DNA of 60,089 nt from assembly GCA_020635175.1 (NCBI GenBank), contig JACKAH010000007.1:1-60089 (forward strand), read 5' to 3'. The translations under genes were made by a program, and so were the position numbers. A model generated the notes under the pieces. That model did no database searches. It was not told the origin of the DNA and worked only from the letters and a program-made list of their open reading frames with translations. The stretch's first letter is position 1, and every line of letters begins with the position of its first letter. Below, piece by piece: positions 35,058-43,778 of this stretch. This stretch comes from Deltaproteobacteria bacterium (GTDB lineage: Bacteria; Bdellovibrionota_C; UBA2361; J135).

Positions 35058-35502
35058 TCTTAATCGGGAGATCTTCTCCTCTATCCTGCTCCTCTAGTAG
35101 ATCTTTTAAAGTGTAATTGCTCAAAAAGTCATTGATATGTTGTGAAAGTCGATACCAGATAGGTTTGAGTGAACAGCATGTTCCATTTCCACATCTGTCA
35201 TGGCTTAGTGGATTTGTTTCACAGATAACTTCAAATGTGTCACCTTCAGCTGCAACTAGGATTTGAGACAGATTGATCTCCTCAGGTGCGCCAACTAGTT
35301 TATAGCCTCCATGTGGACCCCTAACGGTTTCGACAATTCCACCTTGTTTCAGGCGCTGCAATATTTGACGGGTGTAATCAATTGGGATCTGTTGTGACTC
35401 CGATATCTCTGTAGCCGCAACTTTGTCGTTCCCAGCAACAAGCTGTTTGGCGATATAGGCCGCACAGTGTATCCCGTATTCTCCCCAGCGTGTAATTCTC
35501 AT
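35026..35502 (-). CDS. Rrf2 family Fe-S regulator (IscR/SufR-like)
   Basis: The protein has 158 residues. The winged HTH (MRITRWGEYGIHCAAYIA, then GPHGGYKLVG in the wing) is followed by three to four Cys arranged as CETNPLSHDRCGNGTCC, the cluster-binding pattern of IscR-type Rrf2 proteins. It is divergent from sufBCD, and a 25-27 bp palindrome lies between them. It therefore probably represses suf when its cluster is intact. Confidence 0.9.
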   Translation of the reverse strand: MRITRWGEYGIHCAAYIAKQLVAGNDKVAATEISESQQIPIDYTRQILQRLKQGGIVETVRGPHGGYKLVGAPEEINLSQILVAAEGDTFEVICETNPLSHDRCGNGTCCSLKPIWYRLSQHINDFLSNYTLKDLLEEQDRGEDLPIKIGALSASLPS

Positions 35503-35592
35503 GTCGTTTGCAGTAGGTCTTAAGTTAATGTAAACTTTAGCTTAATTCGGCTTTTTTAGTCATCTATTCTTTTGTTTTTAGACATCCTAATA

Positions 35593-35619
35593 TATACTTG
35601 AGTAAATCGGTCAAGTATA
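35593..35619 (+). promoter_or_regulatory. IscR type-1-like palindrome upstream of sufBCD
   Basis: Arms TATACTTGA and TCAAGTATA are exact and separated by nine bases (GTAAATCGG). The length and arms closely resemble the known IscR type 1 motif, which has ATA-TTGA and its complement. The site lies about 80 bases before sufB and about 90 before the regulator gene, fitting control of both. Confidence 0.75.
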
Positions 35620-35698
35620 GTAAATACTTTTAACTTATTGATTATAAAATATGTTTTTCAGAATTCAATCTTCATTCTGAGATAGGAATTGGTGATAG

Positions 35699-37144
35699 AT
35701 GAGCACAGATAACGAGACAATAGAGAACTTCACTAAGCAGGAATACAAGTGGGGTTTTTACTCTGATATCGATTCTGACACTGTGCCTCCAGGGCTCAAT
35801 GAAGATGTCATTCGTTTCATCTCAGCTAAAAAAGAAGAACCAGAGTGGCTACTTGAATGGCGTCTTAAAGCGTTTAGAAAGTGGCAAGAGATGGAGGAGC
35901 CAAGTTGGGCTTTTGTTAAGTATCCTGCTGTAGACTACCAGGACATTAGTTATTATTCAGCACCAAAAAAGAAACCTGAATTGCAAAGTTTGGATCAGGT
36001 TGACCCTGAGCTTCTTAAGACCTATGAAAAACTTGGGATTCCACTTGTAGAGCAAAAGCGTTTAGCTGGTGTAGCAGTCGACGCAGTTTTTGATAGTGTC
36101 TCTGTTATTACTACTTACAAAGAGCAGCTTGAAGAGCATGGAATCATTTTTTGTTCTTTTAGCGAGGCTGTTAAAAATCACCCTGAGCTAGTTAGGAAAT
36201 ATTTAGGGTCTGTTGTTCCGTACACCGATAATTTTTTTGCGACTTTGAACTCTGCTGTATTCACTGATGGATCCTTTGTTTATATCCCCCCTGGAGTAAG
36301 GTGTCCGCTAGAGCTTTCTACCTACTTTAGGATAAACGCACAGAATACGGGGCAATTTGAGAGAACTCTTATTATCGCTGATAAGGGAAGTTACGTAAGC
36401 TATATGGAGGGATGTACTGCTCCTATGCGAGATGAAAATCAGTTGCATGCCGCAGTAGTTGAATTAATTGCGCATGAAGATGCTGAGATTAAATACTCAA
36501 CTATTCAAAACTGGTATCCGGGAGACAAGGAAGGGAAGGGTGGAATTTACAACTTTGTTACTAAGCGTGGTATTTGTGATGGCGCGAACTCAAAGATCTC
36601 TTGGACTCAGGTCGAAACTGGTTCTGCGGTAACTTGGAAGTATCCAAGCTGTATTTTGAAAGGTGAGAATTCCGTTGGGGAATTTTATTCTGTAGCAATT
36701 ACAAATAATATGCAGCAGGCCGATACAGGAACAAAGATGATCCATATTGGTCGAAATACTAAAAGTACAATTGTTAGTAAGGGAATTTCTGCTGGACGTG
36801 GCCAGAATACATACCGTGGTCAGGTTAAAGTTATGAAGAGTGCTGAAAACGCGAGAAACTTCTCTCAGTGTGACTCAATGTTAATGGGTGATAAGTGTGG
36901 AGCACATACTTTTCCTTACATAGAAATTAGAAATCCTAGTGCTAAAGTTGAGCACGAAGCAACAACCAGTAAGATTGGTGAAGATCAGATCTTCTACTGT
37001 AATCAACGTGGGCTTTCTACGGAGGATGCAGTGTCAATGTTAGTTCATGGTTTTTGTAAGGAGATATTTAAAGAGTTGCCGATGGAATTTGCTGTTGAGG
37101 CACGACAGCTATTGGCAATTAGTTTAGAAGATAGTGTCGGATGA
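35699..37144 (+). CDS. sufB: Fe-S cluster assembly scaffold SufB
   Basis: The protein has 481 residues. Landmarks are YIPPGVRCPLELSTYFRINA, MEGCTAPMRDENQLHAA and the late SQCDSMLMGDKCGAHTFPY, which holds the conserved Cys that receives sulfur, followed by the beta-helix core. It forms SufBC2D with the two following products and builds Fe-S clusters under oxidative stress or iron limitation. It is first in the sufBCD operon under the IscR-type site. Confidence 0.96.
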   Translation: MSTDNETIENFTKQEYKWGFYSDIDSDTVPPGLNEDVIRFISAKKEEPEWLLEWRLKAFRKWQEMEEPSWAFVKYPAVDYQDISYYSAPKKKPELQSLDQVDPELLKTYEKLGIPLVEQKRLAGVAVDAVFDSVSVITTYKEQLEEHGIIFCSFSEAVKNHPELVRKYLGSVVPYTDNFFATLNSAVFTDGSFVYIPPGVRCPLELSTYFRINAQNTGQFERTLIIADKGSYVSYMEGCTAPMRDENQLHAAVVELIAHEDAEIKYSTIQNWYPGDKEGKGGIYNFVTKRGICDGANSKISWTQVETGSAVTWKYPSCILKGENSVGEFYSVAITNNMQQADTGTKMIHIGRNTKSTIVSKGISAGRGQNTYRGQVKVMKSAENARNFSQCDSMLMGDKCGAHTFPYIEIRNPSAKVEHEATTSKIGEDQIFYCNQRGLSTEDAVSMLVHGFCKEIFKELPMEFAVEARQLLAISLEDSVG

Positions 37145-37166
37145 TTTGTAATACGAGGAATAGGAA

Positions 37167-37928
37167 ATGATGTTAAAGATCTCTGATCTACATGTTGAAA
37201 TCGAAGGGAAGAAGATCCTAAAAGGGCTTAACTTGGAGATTAAGCCAGGTGAAACACATGCGATTATGGGCCCGAACGGTTCCGGAAAGAGCACTTTGGC
37301 TAATATTTTAGCTGGTCGTGACGGATATGAAGTAACCAAGGGTGAAGTGATTTTTGAGGGAAAGGATCTGCTTGATATGGATCCGGAAGAACGTGCACGT
37401 GAGGGTGTGTTCTTAGCATTTCAATATCCTGTTGAGCTTCCTGGAGTTATGGGCAGTTACTTTTTACGTAATGCATTTAATGCGGTTAGAGAGCATCGAG
37501 GACAAGAGCCAATGAAACCTCGTGAGTTCAACCAGCTTATTAAAGAAAAAGCTGAATTGCTGCAGTTAAATGAGGAGCTGATTAAACGCTCGGTGAATGA
37601 AGGTTTCTCAGGGGGAGAGAAGAAACGTAATGAGATTTTTCAGATGGCAATTTTGGATCCGAAACTATGTGTTTTGGACGAAACAGATTCTGGTCTAGAT
37701 ATTGATGCTTTGCAGATCGTCTCTAATGGAGTGAATACTCTTAAGAAAGAAGATCCTAGAAAATCATTTATAGTTGTTACTCACTATCAACGTTTATTGA
37801 ACTATATTGTGCCTGATTTCGTGCATGTTCTAGTTGATGGCAAAATTGTTAAATCTGGAGACAAGGATTTAGCATTGCACCTAGAGGAGCAGGGGTATAG
37901 TTGGGTTAATGACAATCTGAGTGCATAG
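37167..37928 (+). CDS. sufC: Fe-S cluster assembly ATPase SufC
   Basis: The protein has 253 residues. Walker A is GPNGSGKST, the signature FSGGEKKRNE and Walker B CVLDETDSGLD. These last two are the SufC-specific variants of the ABC motifs. SufC is cytosolic and drives the conformational change of SufB/SufD. Two adjacent ATG codons (37167 and 37170) could both start it. Confidence 0.96.
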   Translation: MMLKISDLHVEIEGKKILKGLNLEIKPGETHAIMGPNGSGKSTLANILAGRDGYEVTKGEVIFEGKDLLDMDPEERAREGVFLAFQYPVELPGVMGSYFLRNAFNAVREHRGQEPMKPREFNQLIKEKAELLQLNEELIKRSVNEGFSGGEKKRNEIFQMAILDPKLCVLDETDSGLDIDALQIVSNGVNTLKKEDPRKSFIVVTHYQRLLNYIVPDFVHVLVDGKIVKSGDKDLALHLEEQGYSWVNDNLSA

Positions 37929-37948
37929 TAATCACTACAGGAAAATAG

Positions 37949-39286
37949 ATGAACGTTGCCGAGAAACAATCCGAACTTAAGAAGTGGTATCAGTTAAACT
38001 TTCAGACCTTTGAGCAGAGTCTTAATGGTTCAAAAGCATCGCCGTTACATTCTGTGAGAGTTAAAGCATTTGAGGCTTTTGTTAAAAATGGTTTTCCAAC
38101 TCCACGAACTAGCGAAGATTGGAAGTATACAAATCTTCAACCTATAGTTAAGAATGATTTTGAGCTTGCTGCTTTCTTAAAGTCGCATCAAGTTTCAATC
38201 GAAGACGTTAACAAGCTTGCACTTGCTAAACTAGCTGGCGATAGGCTTGTATTTCTTGATGGTGTTTTTGCTCCGATTCTCTCAGAAATTACTAATCAAA
38301 AAGGGCTTAGTGTTCGTTCTTTCTCTGATTTAGAGAAGTCTTCTGATAAACAGCATAAAGATTTACTTTCCGAGCATTTGACGAAGTATGTAAATTTAGA
38401 AGAATACGGTGTTGCTGCCTTAAACACAGGCTTTGTTAACGATGGGGCCCTAATTGAAATTGAAGAGGGCGCTGAGATTGAAAAACCAATTCAGCTTCTA
38501 TTCATTTCGACTGTGCACTCTAGGCCAACAGTCTCATATCCTCGTGTTTTACTAGTTTCTAGAAAAGATAGTAAGGCTACTGTTATAGAGAATTATAAAG
38601 GTTTCGGACAGAATACATATTTCACTTGTGCTGTAACCGAAGCTTTTTTAGATGAATCTGCCGATATCAAGCATTATAAAATTTTGGAAGAGGGAAGCGA
38701 GGCTACCCATTATGGACATATGGCGGTCGTTCAGTCAGCTAAATCAAAATTTAGCACGAGCAGCTTCTCCTATAGTGGAAAGCTAATCAGAAATGAAGTT
38801 ACACCAATTCTCAACGGTGAAGAGATCGAATGTCATCTATATGGGCTGTCTGTGCTTAGTGAGGAGCAGCACGTAGATAATTTTACCGTGATTGATCATA
38901 AAAAACCTAATTGTCACAGTAATGAGCTTTATAAAGGGATCTACAAAGATAAATCACGTGGAGTGTTTAGTGGAACTATTATAGTGCGACCTGATGCTCA
39001 GAAAACTGATGCAATACAATCAAATCAAGCCATTTTGCTTTCAGAGGATGCAGAGGTAGATGCTCGGCCTCAACTGAAAATTTGGGCTGATGATGTTAAG
39101 TGCACGCATGGTGCTACTGTAGGTCAGATTGATCAGGATGCCCTGTTTTACCTCAGAGCAAGAGGAATATCAGAAGTTCAGGCGAAGCATATGCTAATGC
39201 AAGCTTTTGCAATTGATATTTTTCAGGAGATTGAAGATGATTTCCTTAGAGAATCGCTTGAGAATAGATTCTTAGAGTTGCTCTAG
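37949..39286 (+). CDS. sufD: Fe-S cluster assembly protein SufD
   Basis: The protein has 445 residues. The C-terminal beta-helix region (VIDHKKPNCHSNELYKGIY, then VKCTHGATVGQIDQDALFYL) contains the conserved His (TH-GATVG) needed for iron entry at the SufB/SufD interface. It completes the SufBCD complex. No sufS, sufE or sufU gene follows; the convergent PP2C gene abuts directly. Confidence 0.95.
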   Translation: MNVAEKQSELKKWYQLNFQTFEQSLNGSKASPLHSVRVKAFEAFVKNGFPTPRTSEDWKYTNLQPIVKNDFELAAFLKSHQVSIEDVNKLALAKLAGDRLVFLDGVFAPILSEITNQKGLSVRSFSDLEKSSDKQHKDLLSEHLTKYVNLEEYGVAALNTGFVNDGALIEIEEGAEIEKPIQLLFISTVHSRPTVSYPRVLLVSRKDSKATVIENYKGFGQNTYFTCAVTEAFLDESADIKHYKILEEGSEATHYGHMAVVQSAKSKFSTSSFSYSGKLIRNEVTPILNGEEIECHLYGLSVLSEEQHVDNFTVIDHKKPNCHSNELYKGIYKDKSRGVFSGTIIVRPDAQKTDAIQSNQAILLSEDAEVDARPQLKIWADDVKCTHGATVGQIDQDALFYLRARGISEVQAKHMLMQAFAIDIFQEIEDDFLRESLENRFLELL

Positions 39287-40105
39287 TTATTTTCCTAATC
39301 TAAAGAGTATTATACTTAGGTCGTCAGGCTTAGATGGGGTGTTGCCATTTTCAGAAAGCATTCGATGAGATGCTCGTTTTGCTAAGTTCTCTAATGCTTG
39401 TGCTACAGGGCCGCTGCGAATGATATTAGTAATTTCATTAGTGTGCAGATTGTCAGTTAGTCCATCGCTGGCAAGCAAGATAGTGTCTCGTTTTGAAAGT
39501 TCGATGCGAGGGCCAATTTCAATTCTCATATCACTTGCACCGATCATGTTTGATACAATATGACGTTCATCGTGATGCATTGCTTCTTTTTCTTCCAATG
39601 AGCCTGATTCAATTGCGTAGCCAACAGGGGAGTGGGAAATCGTTTGATATTTTAGTTTTCCTCTTTGACCCACAATTTGTACAATTGAGTCACCAACATG
39701 ATAACTTCTAGCAAAGTTTTTGTTTATTTCAACAACTACGAATGTCGTAGCGGCACCAATGCCCAAGTCTAAAACTTTCTTATTTGCTTCCTCAAATGCG
39801 TCTAGAATGGTGGTCCTAAGTTCATTGCCGTTTGAATGATGGTTTCTTAAATATTTCTCAAGAGTTTTTATTGCAATCTCTGCCGCTTGTTTCCCCCCAC
39901 GACATCCTCCAAACCCATCAGCAATCGCTAGGATACTTGTATTGTCTCCAAGGTGAAATACTGCAGCAGAGTCTTCAGTTTTCTCAACTTCAGGAAGAGG
40001 ATAACGAGACACATGCATCCAAGCCTTGCCTGAACCAGCTTGCAAGGAGTGTTCTTGTCTATTTGATTCATCAATCAATAGTGTTGATTGAATCCCTGTT
40101 TCCAT
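39287..40105 (-). CDS. PP2C-type Ser/Thr phosphatase
   Basis: The protein has about 272 residues. IADGFGGCRGGKQAAEIAIK is the metal-binding Asp-Gly motif of PPM phosphatases, and LLASDGLTDNLHTNEI holds the second Asp. The start at 40105 (ATG) is preferred to the TTG codon before it. The preceding kinase gene ends three bases upstream, so kinase and phosphatase are made together and probably act on one target. Confidence 0.88.
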   Translation of the reverse strand: METGIQSTLLIDESNRQEHSLQAGSGKAWMHVSRYPLPEVEKTEDSAAVFHLGDNTSILAIADGFGGCRGGKQAAEIAIKTLEKYLRNHHSNGNELRTTILDAFEEANKKVLDLGIGAATTFVVVEINKNFARSYHVGDSIVQIVGQRGKLKYQTISHSPVGYAIESGSLEEKEAMHHDERHIVSNMIGASDMRIEIGPRIELSKRDTILLASDGLTDNLHTNEITNIIRSGPVAQALENLAKRASHRMLSENGNTPSKPDDLSIILFRLGK

Positions 40106-40108
40106 CAA

Positions 40109-40843
40109 TTAATCCCAATGCATTGTTTCTAAGTATTCTCTTAGATGCCCAGCATTTCTAAATTTATTCTGAATAAATGACTTTTTTAATCCACAGCACA
40201 AATTTTTTACTTCAGGACCATGTTTTGCATAAAACCTTTTTCCACCGATTGCATCATAAAAGATCTTAATTAAGTCAAATACGTCATCCTGGATATTTTC
40301 CTGCTTAGCGCCACTCCAATGAAACATATCTAGAAGTTTTATATCGAAGCCAAGACCAAATCTTCTGATGATGATGTTTTCTGAATGCAGATCTCCATGA
40401 TACTCACGTAAATGGTGAATACTTTCAATTCCTGCTGAGAGATAATAGAGGAGATGTAGACCTTGAAATGATGAAAGCCTTTTGCCAGGTTGTCTTTTTA
40501 GGAAATCACTTAAAAGTTCACCCTCGACATATTCAGAAACTAAAAAATTCATTGCTTCTTTCCTAAAGGTAATAGTTTCCTGAGTGTGATATTGAATCAC
40601 GATTGGGCAGTATCGTAACTTGTGAAGCTTCTTGGCATACCAGGAGCAAACATTTCGCTTTGGATCTCTGTGTGGAAAAAAGAATTTAGCAGCTCGTTCA
40701 ATACCTGTTGCTATCTCTCTAATTTTATAAACTTCACCTTCCCATCCACCACCGAGTAAACTTAAAACTTCATACTTATTTGCAAGTCTATAACCAGTCG
40801 CGAAACCAAATGTATCGATCGGGGCAGCTTTTGCTGAAGCCAT
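40109..40843 (-). CDS. Ser/Thr protein kinase-like protein
   Basis: The protein has 244 residues. A Gly-rich loop (GGGWEGEVY), the ATP Lys in AAKFFFP and the catalytic loop HGDLHSENIIIRR are clear. The DFG position reads LLDMFHW, so the metal Asp is kept while Phe-Gly is replaced. It is short for a kinase and soluble, with no sensor domain. It is co-transcribed with the phosphatase. Confidence 0.82.
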   Translation of the reverse strand: MASAKAAPIDTFGFATGYRLANKYEVLSLLGGGWEGEVYKIREIATGIERAAKFFFPHRDPKRNVCSWYAKKLHKLRYCPIVIQYHTQETITFRKEAMNFLVSEYVEGELLSDFLKRQPGKRLSSFQGLHLLYYLSAGIESIHHLREYHGDLHSENIIIRRFGLGFDIKLLDMFHWSGAKQENIQDDVFDLIKIFYDAIGGKRFYAKHGPEVKNLCCGLKKSFIQNKFRNAGHLREYLETMHWD

Positions 40844-40961
40844 AGATTGAACCTCCTTTGTTCAATATACTTAATATTAGCTCTGATATAAATGTTAAAT
40901 ATCTCAGCAGTCAAGCAATTCGTATTGAGAAATTGTGCCCACTGAGCTAGGCTCTATTCTA

Positions 40962-41468
40962 ATGAAATTGCTGACTTTACTTATCATTTTCTGTTTCGGT
41001 CTCCCTGTCTCCTTACATGCAAAACCAGAGCCTGTTAAAGCACGTTTGGTTCTTGATAGAGCTCAGGTTGTTGAGAATAAAGCCTTTCATGTTGGAGTTT
41101 TTTTTGAAATTGAACCGGGTTGGCATATTTACTGGAAAGATCCTGGGGTTGCCGGCCTTGCAACAGAGATCAAGCTCACCTCGTCACCTGAGGCTGCATT
41201 TACTGAGATCTATTGGCCTGAGTTTAAAACATTTATTCAACCTGGAGAGATTGAGGGAAGGGGGTATGAGGGTGAAGTTCTGCTTTATCGTGGAGCCAGA
41301 TTACTTAAACCTAGCGAAAATCTGTCTATAAAGGCAGATGTATCGTGGCTAGCCTGTAATGAAGTTTGCGTCTTGGGCAAAACAAGACTTGTCGAAAGCG
41401 TTGCGGTAGGCAGCGAAGAAAAGCTGGCTAATACTGAAGTTTATAATCAATACAAGGGAAAACTATGA
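40962..41468 (+). CDS. DsbD N-terminal (alpha) domain-like periplasmic protein
   Basis: The protein is about 168 residues from the ATG at 40962, which gives a proper signal peptide (MKLLTLLIIFCFGLPVSLHA). The mature domain matches the immunoglobulin-like N-terminal domain of DsbD/ScsB (EPGWHIYWKDPGVAGLAT) with the active Cys pair in WLACNEVCVLG. The membrane and thioredoxin domains of full DsbD are missing, so a separate membrane electron donor is needed. It overlaps the thioredoxin-fold gene by four bases. Confidence 0.78.
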   Translation: MKLLTLLIIFCFGLPVSLHAKPEPVKARLVLDRAQVVENKAFHVGVFFEIEPGWHIYWKDPGVAGLATEIKLTSSPEAAFTEIYWPEFKTFIQPGEIEGRGYEGEVLLYRGARLLKPSENLSIKADVSWLACNEVCVLGKTRLVESVAVGSEEKLANTEVYNQYKGKL

Positions 41469-42043
41469 AATACATAAATTGTTTATGTTTATCACTTATG
41501 CTTTTCTGCTCGCAAGCCTTCTGTGAGACATCAAAGGCTGCTCCTCAGTTCAGTTTGCCAGACGAAAATGGACAGATGGTTTCTCTTAGTGATTACAAAG
41601 GAAGGTATGTTGTGATTGAATGGATGAACCCAGATTGCCCGTTTGTTCAGAGACACTATCAAGAGCAAACAATGGCAAATCTATATAATAAGTACCATGG
41701 AGAAAATGTTGCATGGATTGCTATTAACAGTACGCATTATATGAGCGAAGCTGATAATTTAAAATGGAAAGAGAAGTATAAAGTGGCTTATCCAATTTTA
41801 ATGGATAAGGATGGAGCTGTAGGAAAAAGTTACGGAGCTAAAACTACCCCCCACATGTTTGTTATAAACCCATTTGGAGAAATTGCTTATCAAGGTGCAA
41901 TTGATAACGATAAGAGAGGTTCAATGGAGCTTTCTGAGAGGACGAATTATATCGCTACATTTTTAGATAGTGTTAATACTAATAGTACTTCTGAGGTTTC
42001 GAAGACTGATCCTTATGGTTGCTCGGTTAAGTATGCTGGTTAA
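41465..42043 (+). CDS. Secreted thioredoxin-fold / peroxiredoxin-like protein
   Basis: The protein has 192 residues: signal peptide, then an AhpC/TSA-type redoxin fold (APQFSLPDENGQMVSLSDYKG, VVIEWMNPDCPFVQRHY, TTPHMFVINPFGEIAYQGAI). Only one Cys stands at the active position (DCPF), so it resembles one-Cys redoxins. It has another Cys near the C-terminus. Coupling to the DsbD-alpha-like gene suggests the two exchange thiols in the periplasm. Confidence 0.8.
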   Translation: MKYINCLCLSLMLFCSQAFCETSKAAPQFSLPDENGQMVSLSDYKGRYVVIEWMNPDCPFVQRHYQEQTMANLYNKYHGENVAWIAINSTHYMSEADNLKWKEKYKVAYPILMDKDGAVGKSYGAKTTPHMFVINPFGEIAYQGAIDNDKRGSMELSERTNYIATFLDSVNTNSTSEVSKTDPYGCSVKYAG

Positions 42044-42077
42044 GTTTAGTTAATCATTTTTTAAGAATGAGTTTGAA

Positions 42078-42815
42078 ATGCAAAATGCGAAGCTAATTGT
42101 GGCGGTATTGTTCCTATTTGCTTTTATTTTAGATGCAAATGCTGAAGATGGAACCAAAAAAGGTTGGCAACGTAGCGCCTTATTTGGACTGAATGTAAAC
42201 CAGGGTAATAGTGATGTTACACTTGGTTCGCTAGGTCTGAAAATTGAAAGAGAAAAGTCAAAAGATATTTGGCTTTTTGAGGCAGAAGGTAGTCAAGGTC
42301 AAACAGATGGAGAAACTGATGTGCAGTACTTAAAAGGTAAGGCACATTACAAACACCTTCTTAATCCTATGAGATATTTCTTTATCGGACTTGATGGATC
42401 ACATGATGCTATCGCTGATGTCGAATATCGATTTATTCTTTCTCCTGCACTAGGAGCTTTTATTTTAAAAGATGATAAGTTTCGTTTGAGTATAGAAGCT
42501 GGTCCAGCTGTAATTGCAGAGAAGCTTGGAGTTAATGAGCAGGAGGATTTAGCAGTCAGGGTAGCCGATAAATTTGATTGGCAGATTTCACCTACATCAA
42601 AATTCTTTCAGAATGTTGACATAATCTCGGTTATTGATGATCCAAGTGATTATATTGTAGATGCAAAACTTGGAATAGAGGCTGGAATTACAGATGGTTT
42701 AAGTTTGGTGCTTAGTTTAACAGACCGCTACAATAACCAGCCAGCAGATGATAATAAGAAAAATGACCTTGCTTTGATATCTTCATTAAGAGTCGATATG
42801 TCATCGGCTTCCTAA
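42078..42815 (+). CDS. DUF481 outer-membrane beta-barrel protein
   Basis: The protein has 245 residues with a signal peptide (ending near DANAE) and alternating amphipathic strands typical of DUF481 salt-induced outer-membrane proteins (FGLNVNQGNSDVTLGSLGLKI, LDGSHDAIADVEYRF, LSLTDRYNN). The last residues do not end in the classical aromatic, so barrel insertion is inferred. It follows the redoxin gene by 34 bases and shares a four-base overlap with the convergent SDR gene. Confidence 0.78.
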   Translation: MQNAKLIVAVLFLFAFILDANAEDGTKKGWQRSALFGLNVNQGNSDVTLGSLGLKIEREKSKDIWLFEAEGSQGQTDGETDVQYLKGKAHYKHLLNPMRYFFIGLDGSHDAIADVEYRFILSPALGAFILKDDKFRLSIEAGPAVIAEKLGVNEQEDLAVRVADKFDWQISPTSKFFQNVDIISVIDDPSDYIVDAKLGIEAGITDGLSLVLSLTDRYNNQPADDNKKNDLALISSLRVDMSSAS

Positions 42816-43582
42816 ATGCATTGAAGCCTGCCACCATCAACAGGTAAGCTTACTCCTGTAATGTAAGAGGCTTTTTCGGAGGCTAAGAATAATGCTGCAT
42901 TCGCCATATCCTCAGGTGATCCAATTCTTCTAAGAGGGATCGTCTCGATTGATTCAGCTTGAATTTGATCGAAGGTCTTGTTGGTCTTGATAGCTTTCGA
43001 TTCCATAAGTGAGTTAAGTCTCTTTGTCTCAATACTGCCCGGTAGAATGTTGTTTACAGTAATTCCGTAAGGCCCGAGCTCATTGGAGAGCGTTTTAGCC
43101 CAGCTAGCCATAGCCCCCCTTGTGGTGTTTGAAACACCGATCCCCTCAATTGGTTGACGAATAGAGGTTGAAATGATGTTAATAATTCTGCCATGCCCTT
43201 TTAACTTCATCTTTGGGACTAATAACTGAACAAGCAGATGTGAACAGTGTAAGTGCATTCGCAAGGCCATTTCAAAATCTGTAATCTCGGCATCTAGAAG
43301 CATGCCAGGGGTAGGGCCGCCTGTATTGTTTATTAAAATATCAAAATTTTGATTATCAGATAAATGTTGCGCAACGACACTTTGTACCCCTTGTGGGTCA
43401 TTGAAGTCAGCAACGAGAAATTTTGCTTTATCGCCAAGCTCATTGCATATAGCTCTGAGCTTCTCTTCGTTTCTTGCTAATAGGGTTACGCAAGCACCAT
43501 GCTCGATAAAAGCCTTGGCAATTGCTTTTCCAATTCCATCAGATGCACCACAGATAAGTGCGCTTTCTTCTTTTAAGTTCAT
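42812..43582 (-). CDS. Short-chain dehydrogenase/reductase
   Basis: From the ATG at 43582 the product begins MNLKEESALICGASDGIGKA, the usual SDR start with the TGxxxGIG-type cofactor loop (here CGASDGIG). NTGGPTPG follows beta-4, and the C-terminus GVSLPVDGGRLQ is typical. A longer frame exists up to 43672, but it adds an unlikely hydrophobic stretch. At the catalytic triad, the Ser in ISTSIRQP is followed by N-TTRGAMASWAK, where the usual YxxxK Tyr is replaced by Thr or Thr-Arg, so classical activity is doubtful. Confidence 0.75.
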   Translation of the reverse strand: MNLKEESALICGASDGIGKAIAKAFIEHGACVTLLARNEEKLRAICNELGDKAKFLVADFNDPQGVQSVVAQHLSDNQNFDILINNTGGPTPGMLLDAEITDFEMALRMHLHCSHLLVQLLVPKMKLKGHGRIINIISTSIRQPIEGIGVSNTTRGAMASWAKTLSNELGPYGITVNNILPGSIETKRLNSLMESKAIKTNKTFDQIQAESIETIPLRRIGSPEDMANAALFLASEKASYITGVSLPVDGGRLQCI

Positions 43583-43667
43583 AAAATCATTGTGAATAGT
43601 TGTTGAGGCCATAAGTGATATTTGAGCATCAAACAGGTTATAAATCCATTGATATATGTATGAAAGT

Positions 43668-43681
43668 GTCAATTTATTGAC
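43668..43681. promoter_or_regulatory. Palindrome GTCAAT-TT-ATTGAC
   Basis: A perfect interrupted palindrome lies between the divergent SDR and cytidylyltransferase genes, inside the region where both promoters should be. It may be an operator; the regulator is unknown. Confidence 0.3.
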
Positions 43682-43778
43682 GTTTTATCGCGCAACTTTC
43701 AATTAAGGTTTGGGCTAGAAAACGTCGTTAATAGATATAACTTTTGTTTGGCAGAAACTTCAAGGACTGGTGTTACTA

